Source: Onchidella celtica
Lineage: Eukaryota > Mollusca > Gastropoda > Systellommatophora > Onchidiidae
Length of the DNA: 64,000 nucleotides
Direction: 5' to 3'
Assembly (NCBI GenBank): GCA_963931925.1
Contig: OZ007570.1
Span: 41,313,687-41,377,686, forward strand
The translations under genes and the position numbers were made by a program. Positions 12,039 through 23,076 of the stretch are shown in pieces (the first letter of the stretch is position 1; each line of letters opens with the position of its first letter). Under the pieces are notes generated by a model. It made no database searches, had not been told where the DNA came from, and saw only the letters and a list, made by a program, of their open reading frames with translations.

Positions 12039-12063
12039 GATAACATTTGTTTTCTACCATCAG

Positions 12064-12246
12064 AGATCAAGTGCATATACAACAGATGTACCCATGTATG
12101 ACAGGATGGGATATGGAAGAAATCAAAACAGCAAAGGTGGAGCAAATCGAGGTCATGACAATTATGGTTATAATGGTCAAAGTGCTCAGCCACAAATCGG
12201 AGGACATCAACAGTTTGATCGCATATCAGGACCACGCCGTTACTGA
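12064..12246 (+). CDS. ADAM10: ADAM10 terminal exon, cytoplasmic tail
   Basis: The acceptor TTTTCTACCATCAG is followed by a phase-0 frame of 60 codons and TGA, matching the phase-0 donor at 246. The tail starts RSSAYTTDVPMYDRMGYGRN, is rich in Gly, Asn, Gln and Tyr, and ends in SGPRRY. It lacks the proline-rich SH3-binding stretches of vertebrate ADAM10, but a short basic end is retained. Cytoplasmic tails diverge quickly among animals, so assignment rests on position, phase, strand and the TM exon rather than on alignment. Further exons between 246 and 12064 cannot be excluded. The upstream 25 bp (branch point and pyrimidine tract) may be partly reshaped by the Helitron insertion. Confidence 0.65.
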   Translation, partial: RSSAYTTDVPMYDRMGYGRNQNSKGGANRGHDNYGYNGQSAQPQIGGHQQFDRISGPRRY

Positions 12247-12805
12247 TAAAATATGAAAATTTTCTGTTGTGCTTGGGAGTAAATGGTTTAGTTTAATCAT
12301 GAAATCAGTTTTGATACATAAGATGTTACCTCGTTCACAACACAGTATCGTCACTGCTTTATGCTATTGGTGTAAGTCATTTTTAATACTTTTGAGATAT
12401 TAAGATAAAACTGGGTTTTTTTGGTCCTGTCACCTGGTGACTTTTGCCATAATAATTCTCTTGGATTATTACATTTTCCTGTTGGCGCATTTCTTTTTCT
12501 AAATTTATATTATCTGATTGCCCTCATGCACAGGAATGCAGTGAACCATCAGTTGTCTTTTGGCACTAGTCTATCATATGCCATTATTGTAGAGCAGTGA
12601 CGATATTTGAATTTATTGATGTCATAATATGTGCATAAATCAGCATGTCCCAAAATTTGTAAGAGACATCAAATTATTGTTCATTAATTTATTGATAACA
12701 CATATATTCTTAGGACTGGACATTTTTCAAAGGCACCATGTTATATACTAACATTCATTATATTGGGGTCTGCAAACTGTTTCTCAGTCAAAAATGGACC
12801 TTAAA
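12247..12805 (+). other. Probable ADAM10 3' UTR and flank
   Basis: AT-rich non-coding sequence directly after the stop. No canonical AATAAA occurs here. The first one is at 12973-12978, inside the next transposon, so the transcript may end at a variant signal or inside that element. Confidence 0.4.
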
Positions 12806-12809
12806 TTAA

Positions 12810-13626
12810 CTCACTTGAGCTGCTTCCCATGTATTTGCAAGACTACCCTACAAGCACGGTGGCCGGATCCTGAACATACACAGGCAATTATCGATTGATA
12901 ACCCCCGTGCTTTTCCCATGTGAGCTACGGGACTCGGAAAGGCGTTAACCAGACCTGTTTTTCATTTCATTTAATAAAATTTGGCCGAGTTTCATAAGAA
13001 ACTTTTTGAGATATTTCCAACTAAGGGAAGTCACTCCAGAAACTTGTGACAACTGATAAAATCAATCAGAACTGCATGCCCGTTTTGATCAAACGATGGC
13101 TGGTAAACGCAATATTTTTCAAATCTTTGGTGAAAGCGACAGTGACATTGATAATAAAATTCAGATCCTGAATTCATTCCAAGAACGAGAGAGGACAACA
13201 GTAGCGATGAAGAAGTAGCAAATGGGTGCAAGATGTGGCAAAGGACAAGCTAGTAGAACAGCTACAGGGCCAAAACCTAGTACTAGTAGTACTAGGGGTA
13301 GTAGTAGATCTAAATCATTCATGCACACAAAAAGAACACAAATAAGTACAAAGAATTCTTTTGTTGTTGTTTTTTTCACACACATTAGCTGAAAAAAAAA
13401 TTTTGCATGATCCTGAATATTGTCCATTTTGAAATATTCATAAAATGAAAACTATCAAATCAATTGAAGTTCAGTATAATCTGATATAACATTTATTTGT
13501 TTGTTTTGTGACTTAATTTCAATTTGATTGCTTGATTAGGTTTATTTTGGTGAATTTTTTACTAAAGCCCTAAAACACCAGGCTGCAGTGATTGTAATGT
13601 TAGGCCAAAAATCAGGCTCAAGTGAG
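12810..13626 (+). mobile_element. piggyBac-like relic with transposase N-terminal remnant
   Basis: TTAA (12806-12809, 13627-13630) flanks the inverted ends CTCACTTGAGC...GCTCAAGTGAG. On the + strand at 13095-13215 a frame begins MAGKRNIFQIFGESDSDID and stops at KK*. A second frame at about 13232-13380 reads RCGKGQASRTATGPKPSTSS, basic and Ser-rich. An acidic S/D-rich start followed by a basic low-complexity stretch resembles disordered N-termini of piggyBac transposases, but the catalytic part is absent. Length is 817 bp. The terminal evidence is good; the protein assignment is tentative. Confidence 0.6.
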
Positions 13627-13784
13627 TTAAACCTCTGCTGCATCATGATCATTTCATTTTCACATGCACTCAATATGGCCACCTGTGAACAGCTCTTTTT
13701 TTAAAATAAATTTAATAATTTCATTTTCAGTTTTGAAATGTTCGCTGATGCTCCTGTACAAATGGGTTCCATCAGGTCTCATAA

Positions 13785-14555
13785 CCCTCACCCTGCGCGG
13801 GGCAGCAATAGTCGGTATTGACTTGCAAGCGCTCACGCCGCATGGGCGGCAAAAGTCGCCCAGGTCAAGCTGACCGCGCCACGCGCAAGCCCTATTTTCA
13901 GGTGTCGGGTCACTGACCTTTTTGAGACGTAACCACCGTGTTATTGTTCACTGTATCTCTTCTAAATCAAACGCATTGTGACATGGACATGTTAACCAGT
14001 GAACCACTGGTCGGAATCACAAAGACTAAGCTTTCAAAGGCTCTCCCCACACTTTCAAAAGATGTAACATCGACATGCGAACTGTTGCTCAACAAATTTG
14101 CAATATTATCTCATTTTCTCACAAGCTGACCACCATCTGGAGTTGTCTGTATCTAAGAACCAATCAGAAACAAGCTCTGAAATAATCTTTGCCCCAAATG
14201 CCCACATTGGTTTATTAGTATGTGTCAATCAGGATGAAACTATTTGTGTAGGGCTTGGGAGGGCGTGGCTAGTTATCATGCTTCGTTCTCACGAAAACTA
14301 CAGCTGTCAGTTTGGAATCATAAGTCAGATCATTAGTTAGAGACTGACAGACTAAAGTTTTGCTGGTTAATTCATTATCAAGCGTGATAAGGCATAGCAG
14401 CGAATGTTTTCATACCGATCAATAAAAACCGAACCACGTGGACAGCGCATGTGGTCATCGTCTAACGGCACGGGTCAGTGACCCCAGATAAGATTCTCCA
14501 TGAGTAAGGTCACTGACGGGGCAGCGGGCTTTACGGGTAGCGCGCGGGGTATGGG
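13785..14555 (+). mobile_element. Possible decayed piggyBac-like element
   Basis: Ends CCCTCACCCTGCGCGG and (rc) CCCATACCCCGCGCGC match at 12 of 16 positions and resemble family P1 ends. Both flanks carry ATAA rather than TTAA (13781-13784, 14556-14559). Both arms hold GC-rich sequence with a GTCACTGACC-like word. It may be an old element with mutated flanks or a different 4-bp-TSD element. Confidence 0.4.
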
Positions 14556-14700
14556 ATAACATCTTAAAACTTATCAATGTCCCTTTCAAATAGTGCAGTA
14601 GTAAAACAAATTATAAGCATTCACACCGCACATTGTTGCTACCCTGGCTGCTTCTTCGTGATAATATGAAAAGTATGGATTGCAAATGAAACATGATGTA

Positions 14701-15960
14701 CAGTGGAGCCCAAGTAAACCGAACTTTGGTAATTCGAATTTCTGTTAAATAGAGGTGGTTTTCAAGTGAGTTTTTTTTCCTTCTTTATCTCTATTAAACA
14801 TTTACCGCTAATTCGAGTTCGAACTGCCCCAATTCTGATAAATAGAGTTGATCGAGGGCTCTCATCCTCAATTAAGTTGATGAAACTTCTGATTTCCAGC
14901 CCCATGGCCGCGAAAACCACTTTCCACAAACACGCGGACACAGGCCTGTTCAACAATTCCACTCTATGCAGCCATCGAGGGGGAGGGTAGAGGTGTCATG
15001 ATGTGTTTTGTTAGTCTGTGGTCCCGACCAAGCGAGAAACATGGCGCGGAGAGTGGCAGTGGTACGGGCCGAGGTCCCTGCACGCAGCGTGATTCTGGTC
15101 CAGTGACCAATGATATCACTTTTTTTATCAGCCAACAATACAGTATGGGAGACGGTGCTCGCATTTTTAATTTATGGCCAGTGAATTCATCGATTGCTGA
15201 CGCAACCACAACAGGTAGATCTACAGCCAAGACACGGTATACCGTAGAGCATAAATTACACACGGTTGAGCCGTACGGTGTGCCCACCATGCTCACAGAG
15301 CCATTCTGGTACACACTTGTGTAATGCTCGCTAAGCATCACAGTCATGACTGTATTCAAAAGTTTAAAGTTATGGCAAGGCCCTGGAGGAACAAAGACAT
15401 CACTTTCACGAGGTTCTTAGCACTTCAGTACTGCAAATGCGTCGCTGTAGTGTTTACACATTCACCACACTACACTCAATGGGGAGGGGGGACGAGTACA
15501 GCATTGTTACACTGCATAATAGTAATTCCAGGCCACTGATAGCAAGGTGGGATAGCGCAGTAGGCCTACTGTCTCGCATTTGAACATCGCGGTTCGCACA
15601 CGGGAGAATGTCTATCGATTGATGATGTCACACACAATACATGCGGCCAAGGTAAAGACAGTTTGCTGACCAGCTAAGCCACTCAATGTTGCTTTTTTTG
15701 TTTTACCGCTACGGTAGGGTCACTTCTAAAGAAGAAAAATAATTGAAAGACTTCATGACTCATACAGGTTCCTGTGTGGTTTTGTGTGTGTGTATATGTG
15801 TGGGGGGGGGGGGGGCGCAAGGCAAAGGGATGTAATTACACGTATGGTATAGGGCAGACTGCAAAATAATGGTTATTTCTCTGCCCAGAGATAAACCGAA
15901 CTTTCGTAAATCGAAGTATAATCCATTTCCCGGCGACTTCGAATTATACAGGCTCCACTG
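14701..15960 (+). mobile_element. pogo/Tigger-like non-autonomous element with TA duplication
   Basis: TA flanks an element that starts CAGTGGAGCC and ends GGCTCCACTG. The subterminal arms repeat AAACCGAACTTT / AAAGTTCGGTTT and AATTCGAA words in inverted order. Starting with CAG and using TA targets is typical of pogo-like members of Tc1/mariner. The interior (1260 bp) holds overlapping short ORFs on both strands without recognisable domains, and a SINE-like segment at 15541-15650. Confidence 0.7.
15541..15650 (+). repeat. tRNA-derived SINE-like segment
   Basis: TAGCGCAGTAGG (15555-15566) fits the pol III A box and GCGGTTCGCACAC (about 15590) resembles a B box, about 35 bp apart. The following GAATGTCTATCGATTGATGA is shared with 46765-46870 in reverse orientation. 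No tRNA cloverleaf can be folded, so this is a SINE-like remnant, not a tRNA gene. Confidence 0.4.
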
Positions 15961-16091
15961 TATTGTGCACTGTGTTGACATATTGTTGCTTTGCATTTTA
16001 AAGTCATCAATCAGAATCAGGTGAGTGTAACTGTAAGTGTAACTAGTGATGAGACAAGTTGAAGTAAAATAAAAAAACTGCTATATTCATA

Positions 16092-17358
16092 TGAGGGGTG
16101 TCTGAAAAATTTTAAGCATCTAAAAATCTAAACAAGATAGAGGATTCCTGATGGTTTATTTTTCAACATAGTCCCTGTCAAGAGCAGAACACTTTCTCCA
16201 ACGGTGCTGAAGCGCTTTTATCCCAGTGTAGAAGAACTCTTTTGTCTGAGACTCCAGGAACGGCTATGATTTCATTGTCACTGGCTAAATGAGGACCAGC
16301 CAGGGCTTTTTTCATTTGGGGGAACAGATGGAAGTCGGAGGGGGCCAAGTCTGGTGAATAGGGTGGATGGGGAACAATTTCATATCCACAATCATGAATC
16401 GTTGCCATGGCAGCCACTGAGGTGTGGGCCGGAGCATTGTCTTGGTGGAAGAGGTCTCCTCTGGTGAGCATTCCTGGCCTTTTTTCTTTGATTGCTTCCC
16501 AAAGGCGTTTCAGTTCTTCAGAGTAATACGCTCCAGTTATTGTGTGACCCTTTTCAAAGTACTCGTCAGCAAGACACCCTGAGAATCCCAGAAACATGCC
16601 ATGACCTTGCCAGCTGACGGAATGACCTTGGCCTTCTTTGGGATTGGGGATGATGCATGCTTCCACTGCTTTGATTTCGTGCTGGTAGTGATGAACCCAG
16701 CTTTCATCCATGGTGATGAAGCAAGAAATGAAATTCTCTTCATCAGCTTCAAACAGTTCCAGATTGTTCGTGGACAGTGTGTACATGGTGCGCTTCTGTT
16801 CAGGACTCAAAAGATGAGGGACCCACCGCGCAGAAACCTTTGAGAATCCAAGTTTTTTTGTCAAAATGTTATCTACTCGCTCAGTGGAGATCCCAAGTCT
16901 CTCGGCTTTCTGACGACATGATAATCGGCGATCTTGCATAACGATCTGTAGAGCAAGGTCAAGGTTATCCTTGATTGTTGCACTTGGTGGTCTTCCTGGT
17001 CTTGGGTCATCTTCAACACTCTCCTTGCCATGCATAATTGAATTCTCTGACCCAGCGTGTGACTGTTGCATATGAAGGGACACTCTCTGCTAATGTTCTC
17101 ACCATATCCTCATGAATTTCTGAACATGTCGTGCCTTTCATATACGTACATTGCACGATATTCAGTTTTCTCCATTTTTGCTTAGATTAGAACCTTGACC
17201 TCTGCTTATTAAAAAATCTTCAGAAAATAGAAAAAACATGTTAGAATCTCAAAAATGGGCAGGAATGGTTACAAGAGGTTGTACTTTCCAAAAAATCGTT
17301 TTAGCCATCTAGCAACCCTCCTTATAGGTTATGCTTAAAACTTTTCAGACACCACTCG
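16092..17358 (-). mobile_element. mariner element, degenerate
   Basis: TA at 16090-16091 and 17359-17360 flanks inverted ends of about 28 bp sharing GGTGTCTGAAAA and TTTTAAGCAT. The length of 1267 bp is normal for mariner. The transposase is on the - strand. The two TIRs differ by several bases, so the element is old. Confidence 0.9.
16178..17175 (-). pseudogene. mariner transposase pseudogene (D,D34D)
   Basis: A mariner transposase cuts and pastes its own element through a helix-turn-helix DNA-binding half and a DDD catalytic half. Visible motifs: GRPPSATIKDN, VSARWVPHLLSPEQK, ITMDESWVHHY (first Asp), LFHQDNAPAHTS (second Asp) and PYSPDLAPSDFHLF (third Asp, exactly 34 residues later). The probable start is ATG at 17175 (MEKTEYRAMYVYER), after which a 1-nt shift leads to SEIHEDMVRTL and a further shift near 17040. 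Between the first two catalytic Asp a stretch (about 16560-16680) is read in another frame (SPIPKKAKVIPSAGKVMA), so two compensating indels are present. It is inactive. Confidence 0.92.
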
Positions 17359-17558
17359 TATTGTACCATTAATTTTGAATACCGGTATCACCTTACAGGA
17401 TTTTGTGCTTTAGGATAAACATTTGTCAAATGCAGCCATTGGACATAGTAAAGAACACAACTTTTAGGAAGAACACTAGGCAAAAATATTCCAGTTACTG
17501 ATAATTTCATGCAACATTAAAATGCAATTTAGATTTGCACCAGTTTAAATAATTTTAA

Positions 17559-18640
17559 CCCTCGTCCTGCAGGAGCCACTATATTGGCCTCCCCACAAAA
17601 CACGCGAGACATGCGAGGCCAATATTGTGGCCTACCTACTGCAAACCAGGTCCAGCGGGAGGCCAGTATATTGTATGGCAGCGCTGCTCCTTGTGTTTTG
17701 TTTATTCGGTTGCTGCCATTATTGTTTTTTTTCACTTTTTTTTTTCCCACACTATTTTCGCATGTTTAACTATCCTGTCATCCGTACTATACATCTAACA
17801 AAATGGTATCGTAAGATTACGTTTATTATGATACAACTATTCGTAACTATTCATCATAGTCATGTAATAGTACTGACGGCCGGAAGTTCGAACTGGGTAA
17901 AATCTTGGGGAAACTTTTACTTTGATGCTGGTTGTCGTCTACATGTGAAATGAGAAGAAAGGGGCCATGTGCGGATTTGAGAAACCGTTCTATGTGTAAA
18001 ATTATGAATTCCGATTTAATGCATCTGTCTGTAGGTTTTTCATCAGGGAAAACTGGGAGAAAATGACCGACTTTGTTGTTGGCCGTTGTCTTTATTTGAC
18101 GTGGTAATCAGAGAGATATTGTGTTGCTTTGATAAAACGGCTTTTCAGTACATGTATGTGCTCTGCGACCTTGAAATCAAATCTCTCAATAAAACTAACA
18201 TCATAGTATGTGGAAGCTTTACATAGTCAAGTAGAGGAAGGAGAAGGCAATGCCACGATACAATATACATGTGGTTAGTAAATTAAGCGCCTGGCTTAAA
18301 AAATAATTTGTTCACCTGAATGGTCTGACTTAGGGGAAGAAAAAGCGCAGAGGTCTTGGGAAAATGATAAAACGTGTGTTAAAATTCTTGATTTTGGGCC
18401 TTCCATTTAACAATAAAACTTACTGCATATCATCACAATACTTTATCCAGATATCATAGGGGTCACTTACGATTTATCCACCACTTTTGTCGTTATTGCG
18501 TCCTAAAGTAAATACGATACACGTGTTCACAAGGACCGGATTGACCCCACCGCTGAGGTTATTGGCAACACGTGAACAATTGGCTGGCTATCCCCGCATG
18601 GGGCGTTCTGTGGACGAGTTCACTCAGCGTGGGATGAGGG
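17559..18640 (+). mobile_element. Non-autonomous piggyBac-like element, family P1, copy 2
   Basis: TTAA at 17555-17558 and 18641-18644; ends CCCTCGTCCTGC...GGGATGAGGG. The 1082-bp unit is collinear with copy 1, with small indels (for example the TATGCTGCATAAGGGCATC region is partly missing). It provides the unoccupied state for the LINE insertion in copy 3. Confidence 0.9.
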
Positions 18641-18644
18641 TTAA

Positions 18645-19125
18645 CAGTTGTATCTATAGATAACCTGAAAAAGTCTTTGTGGGTGTTTCCTTGGAGGAGC
18701 CTAAAACTAAAAGAAGAGTCTAAGACAAGAGTGACGAGATTCTGTAAACAGTAAGAATGAAGTGCAAAACTAGAATATCTTAGTCAGTAAGTTTTCAAAA
18801 TAAAATTTCAAAAACGAAAGTGGCAATATGCTTCAGTCAACACATGCTCTGATGATTCACTGTGCAATGCTATGACTATAACCACAAGTGTAAATGAACT
18901 GTATTGTCTCAAAGTTTAAACACAGCAAGGAGCCAGCAGCTTTCATGAGTTCATTGTAAATAATCCAAATTCATAGTTCTGCTATGGTAGAGAGATTTTT
19001 CTGAAGCTATTAAATTTCTGGCTTGCGTTTTGAGCTATATTGGTTCCACCCCCCCCCCCCCCCCCCCCACCCAAACAAACTTTTCTGAACTCTTCTCCTA
19101 GTAAAGATTTTTTATAAATTGTTTA
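18645..19125 (+). other. Intergenic, nothing recognised
   Basis: AT-rich; contains a poly-C run of about 19 bases at 19050-19068. No ORF or terminal repeats. Confidence 0.5.
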
Positions 19126-19904
19126 TCAGTGGTATGTCTTAAAACATTTCATATGCTCTTCTCATAAGTAAAAAAAGAAACTTGTTTGCAACGGTGGCAC
19201 ATAAAGTACACCTCTGATACAATGGCATTTTTCATTCGGACATCACGGAACAAAATGAGCAAAATCTTGCGCAGCTGAGAGATCTATTGGGAGACGGGCA
19301 GAGTGGGAATGCGTGGGGGGCGGAGGGGGGGGATGATGATGATATTGTTACGATCAATTGCCAGTCCTTTGTGCGAACAGATGTGAGATTGTGTAACCGT
19401 GGGATGGCCACGCATTGCGGAGGTGGGTTATGACACAAGACTAATCGCACAAGGTCAGTCCTTTGTGTGAACATATGACCAAATGCTGAAACATGTAAAC
19501 AGGGCCCACAAGGTTGGCACACATGTGTAAACCTAAAAATAACGGAGTGGTCATTCTGCATGCTCCTCGTGTGTAGTTCTATATATGCCTGACCAAGATG
19601 GCACCTTTCAAGTGAACACATCACCATTCACTATTTGGGAAAGAAACTGCACTGCGATATGATGGTAACAAAGAAGAGAAACTGAAAATGCTTTTCTCTT
19701 GAAGACCAAATTAATTGAAGAGGTCGACAGGGATGTAAAAAACAAGGCTCAAATCTGTACAGGCAATGAAATCGCTTTGCTTCCGGGACAAGCCCTGTGT
19801 CTTTGTAGGAGTGCTTTCCCTTTGACCTTGCCTATAGGGGGACCTTGCTTAGAACGGCAATTTTGCAGTGGTCCTGTAAATGACGTTGTATTCGAGTTCC
19901 ACTG
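19126..19904 (+). mobile_element. pogo-like non-autonomous element, family F, copy 1
   Basis: Collinear with 54914-55919 (shared AGCTGAGAGATCTAT, AGTCCTTTGTGTG and AACGGCA words). The right end GAGTTCCACTG is followed by TA at 19905-19906. The left end is eroded, so its border is approximate. The 131-codon reverse ORF inside is not conserved as protein. Confidence 0.55.
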
Positions 19905-20218
19905 TATATGACGTGAATATGTCCAGGTTTTTTTGTTGCTTTTTTTTTCCTGTTCCTTTAACTGTGTTTACTGTCCCACATGTAGTTTACTACCTGAGCA
20001 GATTATTTTTTGGCTCTCTACTGCATTCCACCATTAGTATTGGCTACATAGGCCTACTACATGTATTATTATGTGGACACTTTTCATGCATAGATCGATT
20101 TCTGAATGTTTGGCATAACTTATGCAAGTTTCCTCCAAGGGTTGTCAGAAGAAATAATTCTTTAAGTAACTCAGTCTGAAACGTAAAAATTTAAAGAATG
20201 TTGTAAAAAAGTATCATA

Positions 20219-20930
20219 CAGTAAAGGACAGTTAAACCATGGGACCATGAGTTTATTTCCAGTTTAGTGAGAGGAGGCCTGAAAATGAAGAAGACAAATT
20301 TATAACATTTAAAGATTAAACATGTCCTTGTTTGCGCTGTGTTTTGACCGAGAATGAGGATGGGTGACTGCTCAGGCCTACTGACACATGCTACATGGAC
20401 ATGCGGGTGAATGTGGTCACTGGAACAATTCTGTGAGTCAAGAGACATAAGCTGTGGTTGGATAGCACAGATTTGCGCTTATTAGCATAGATCTACACTT
20501 ACAATGTCACAAACTACACAGGCAATTGTTACCAGTATTGCGTTTTGCACGAAAGGCCACCTGCAGTGCACCTAACATACTTGCTACTGCTTTGGTCCAG
20601 TGAGGTTATAAGCCTACTTTCCCCTACCCCAGTTGTGCTGCGGCTGCCAAGTTGAAGTAGGCATACCATGTGGAACAAAGCATACTCTGCTTGGTGAATG
20701 GGGGAAATGACACAGTAACTTCTTAACCTTGACTCAGCATATATAGCAAAAACAGCGCAAGTGGATTGGCCACTGAATCCAGCAATTTTCTTTTTGGAGT
20801 AACATTAAGGTTAGTTTGGTTTAGCATTAGGCTTGTTTACAAAGATAAAAAGCCAATAAAAATCAGGCATTCCTACTTTCACTGATATTTTTGGGGTAGC
20901 TGTGGCCATCGGTATTATGCTCTGCAATAC
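20219..20930 (-). mobile_element. pogo-like non-autonomous element, family G, copy 1
   Basis: Starts with TA|CAGTAAAGGACAGTTAAACC and runs collinear, in inverted orientation, with 62092-62813 (shared TGGCCACTGAATCCAGCAAT and TTTAGCATTAGGCTTGTT words). The distal end is diverged and approximate. Confidence 0.5.
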
Positions 20931-20934
20931 AAAA

Positions 20935-22300
20935 TTAAATTCACCAGTAGGTGTAAGTATGTCTGCTTGCAATAATATCAAATTTGTGTAGAAATGCCCC
21001 ATAAAGGAGAAACAGAATACATGTACACATTGTATTAGCTATCTCAAATGACATGAAAAGTTTGAATGTGCACATTATTTTTTACATTATAAAAAAATTC
21101 GTTATGGAAATTGAAAGTGGCAATTGATTTTTTCACATTTTTAATTGCAAAATTGCAACTTCTGAATGGAATCAATTATTATGTGTTTTGGAACAAAATA
21201 TTTACATGTACTGATTAACAGAATTGTGATATTGCTGTCGCTTGACTAATAGAATGAGAACTGGTATTCAGTATTCTTCTCATATTTTTGTCTTTTTTGC
21301 AGTTTTTTTATGCAACAATTTTCATTGCGAATATGGTGTCTATGGCAGTAATACAATTTATGTATTATATTTTTTTTTAGAGCTCTTTTATTATTGCCAC
21401 CATTCCATAGCTGATTGTAAATATATTGATTGACATAATATGTCCAATTAATGATGCATTCCAACATGTTTTATCATTCCTTTTTTTTTTTCTTTTGTTG
21501 TGTGGGTGGGAAACATTCCTGTGTTCTAGAAACTTGTGAAAAGCTGATACATGTATACAACTGTCAACATCCATGAAAGTGTTTGGGTACATTTGTAGAT
21601 TTTTTATTTTAACTGTAAATATACAATTAAGGATGACAGCTTTTTACTTGGACAAGAATGAAAATCTGTTAACAGCTGGTGTGGAGCAAACATCTTATGT
21701 AGCTTGATAAATTTCAACCATCATCTTGGCAAAGTACCAGAAGTAAAAACAGTTGTACTTTACTGCCAGTTTGTCAGAGATTATCTGCAGGTCAACTAAT
21801 TACTCAAAATGAGATATATGTACGAATATAAATTCTATAAATCACCTTTGGTTAGTTCAGCTGAATCACATAGCTCGGAGCCTACTGCACTTTCATGTGG
21901 AGAAATCATGCCATGATACTGTAATGTTCTTGCAAATTTGTACAGTTGTTTCTATTTCTGTTAAGAAATATTCATACTACATAGTATTGCATTTTTTATA
22001 TGCTTACCCATTGGAAAGTATCCCCCATCCTATTTCAACCCTGGGGATAAACTGCAATAGAGAAGAAATCGGGGGGGGGGGTTAAATATGCTGGAGATAT
22101 TCTGAAATATGGGGAGGGGGGCTTAATCTGGGATACAGTATACTGCGTCTAAGAACTTGCCGCCTTAGAACCCGCTGTTGCCGCAAAATCGAATTTTGTC
22201 GCTGTAATTTACATGCATAAGAACCCGCTCTGAAACAAAAAAAATGTACCTAAGAACCCGGCATTTGGCCAAGTGACAAACACACATTTACGAAAAATGT
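20935..22300 (+). other. Intergenic, AT-rich, nothing recognised
   Basis: Short overlapping ORFs without domains. A G-run lies at 22070-22081. The segment 22140-22270 contains CTAAGAACYYG words at least three times and may be the edge of an old repeat. Confidence 0.5.
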
Positions 22301-22304
22301 CGAT

Positions 22305-22725
22305 AGGCCCATTGCGAATGACGACCGTGTTTTTGTTTTGACTTCCGACACCTAAAATGGTGGGTGGATCAGCTGACGAGTGTAACTTCGAGATATGTCT
22401 AAGCGATTAAAATGCCTGCTGGTTGCATTGCAGTTGACTATTATGACAGGGGTGGAAAGGATGGATCCAAGCTAGTCAGATTCCCTACCATCCGTGTAAA
22501 CAAGGGAGGGGAAGTGAAAGAATTAACCGAACGTCTCCCATGTGCGTGAACATACGTGTCACTGTTTACTGTAGTGAACTTTTTCTTAGCTGACCCCGCC
22601 AATTGGTTCGCGACGCCTGAAGTGCTCGCAGTGCAAATCAGCTAACGAATCAAAATCAAGGCTACCATTGCCATGGTTATGCGTCGGTCCTGACGGCTAA
22701 AATGGCCAATATCCGCAATGGGCCT
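22305..22725 (+). mobile_element. THAP-fragment DNA transposon relic, copy 2
   Basis: Inverted ends AGGCCCATTGCG...CGCAATGGGCCT are flanked by AT, the same layout as at 3414-4670. An ATG at about 22413 opens MPAGCIAVDYYDRGGKDG followed by SKLVRFPT, which matches the start of a THAP zinc finger (MPxxC, then an RFP motif). The second zinc ligand position shows Tyr, so the finger is broken. The element is 421 bp and cannot encode a transposase. Confidence 0.6.
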
Positions 22726-22727
22726 AT

Positions 22728-23073
22728 ATTAAACGCAAATTTCTCTTTCAAGTAGACCGGATAGAACAAAGCCACACAGTACAGTGAAAGAGAACGGGTG
22801 AATGGAAGGTAGGGGGAGGCGAAAAGATGGAGCCCAGTTATGTCTTTCGTGTGCAAGCAGGCCACTCCTAGACTAAATTAGCATAATCACCTAACATGTA
22901 ATGTCTGACTTGAAGGGCAGAATTTTATACGTAATTGACCACGCGCTTGGTTTGCACGGCACATGTACTTAGGGCTGATTGTGGTTATTACACAGTGTAT
23001 CACTGGGCCTCGTGTTGTCTAAAATCGGCATCCGCCTAAGAAACCCCTTTTTCTGACTCCCGTTGACCGGGTT
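22728..23073 (+). other. Spacer between THAP relic and Harbinger relic
   Basis: No ORF with a recognisable domain and no terminal repeats. Confidence 0.45.
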
Positions 23074-23076
23074 CTT

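Noticed and set aside
12845..12945. tRNA-like words on the - strand (GTAGCTCACATGGGAAAAGC and GTTCAGGATCC)
   Set aside because: No cloverleaf; the boxes are imperfect and within a piggyBac relic. At best an old SINE trace.
14964..15359. 131-codon ORF and overlapping 108-codon ORF on the other strand
   Set aside because: Inside a TA-flanked non-autonomous element; overlapping frames and no motif.
19232..19627. 131-codon reverse ORF
   Set aside because: The homologous region of family F copy 2 does not keep the frame.
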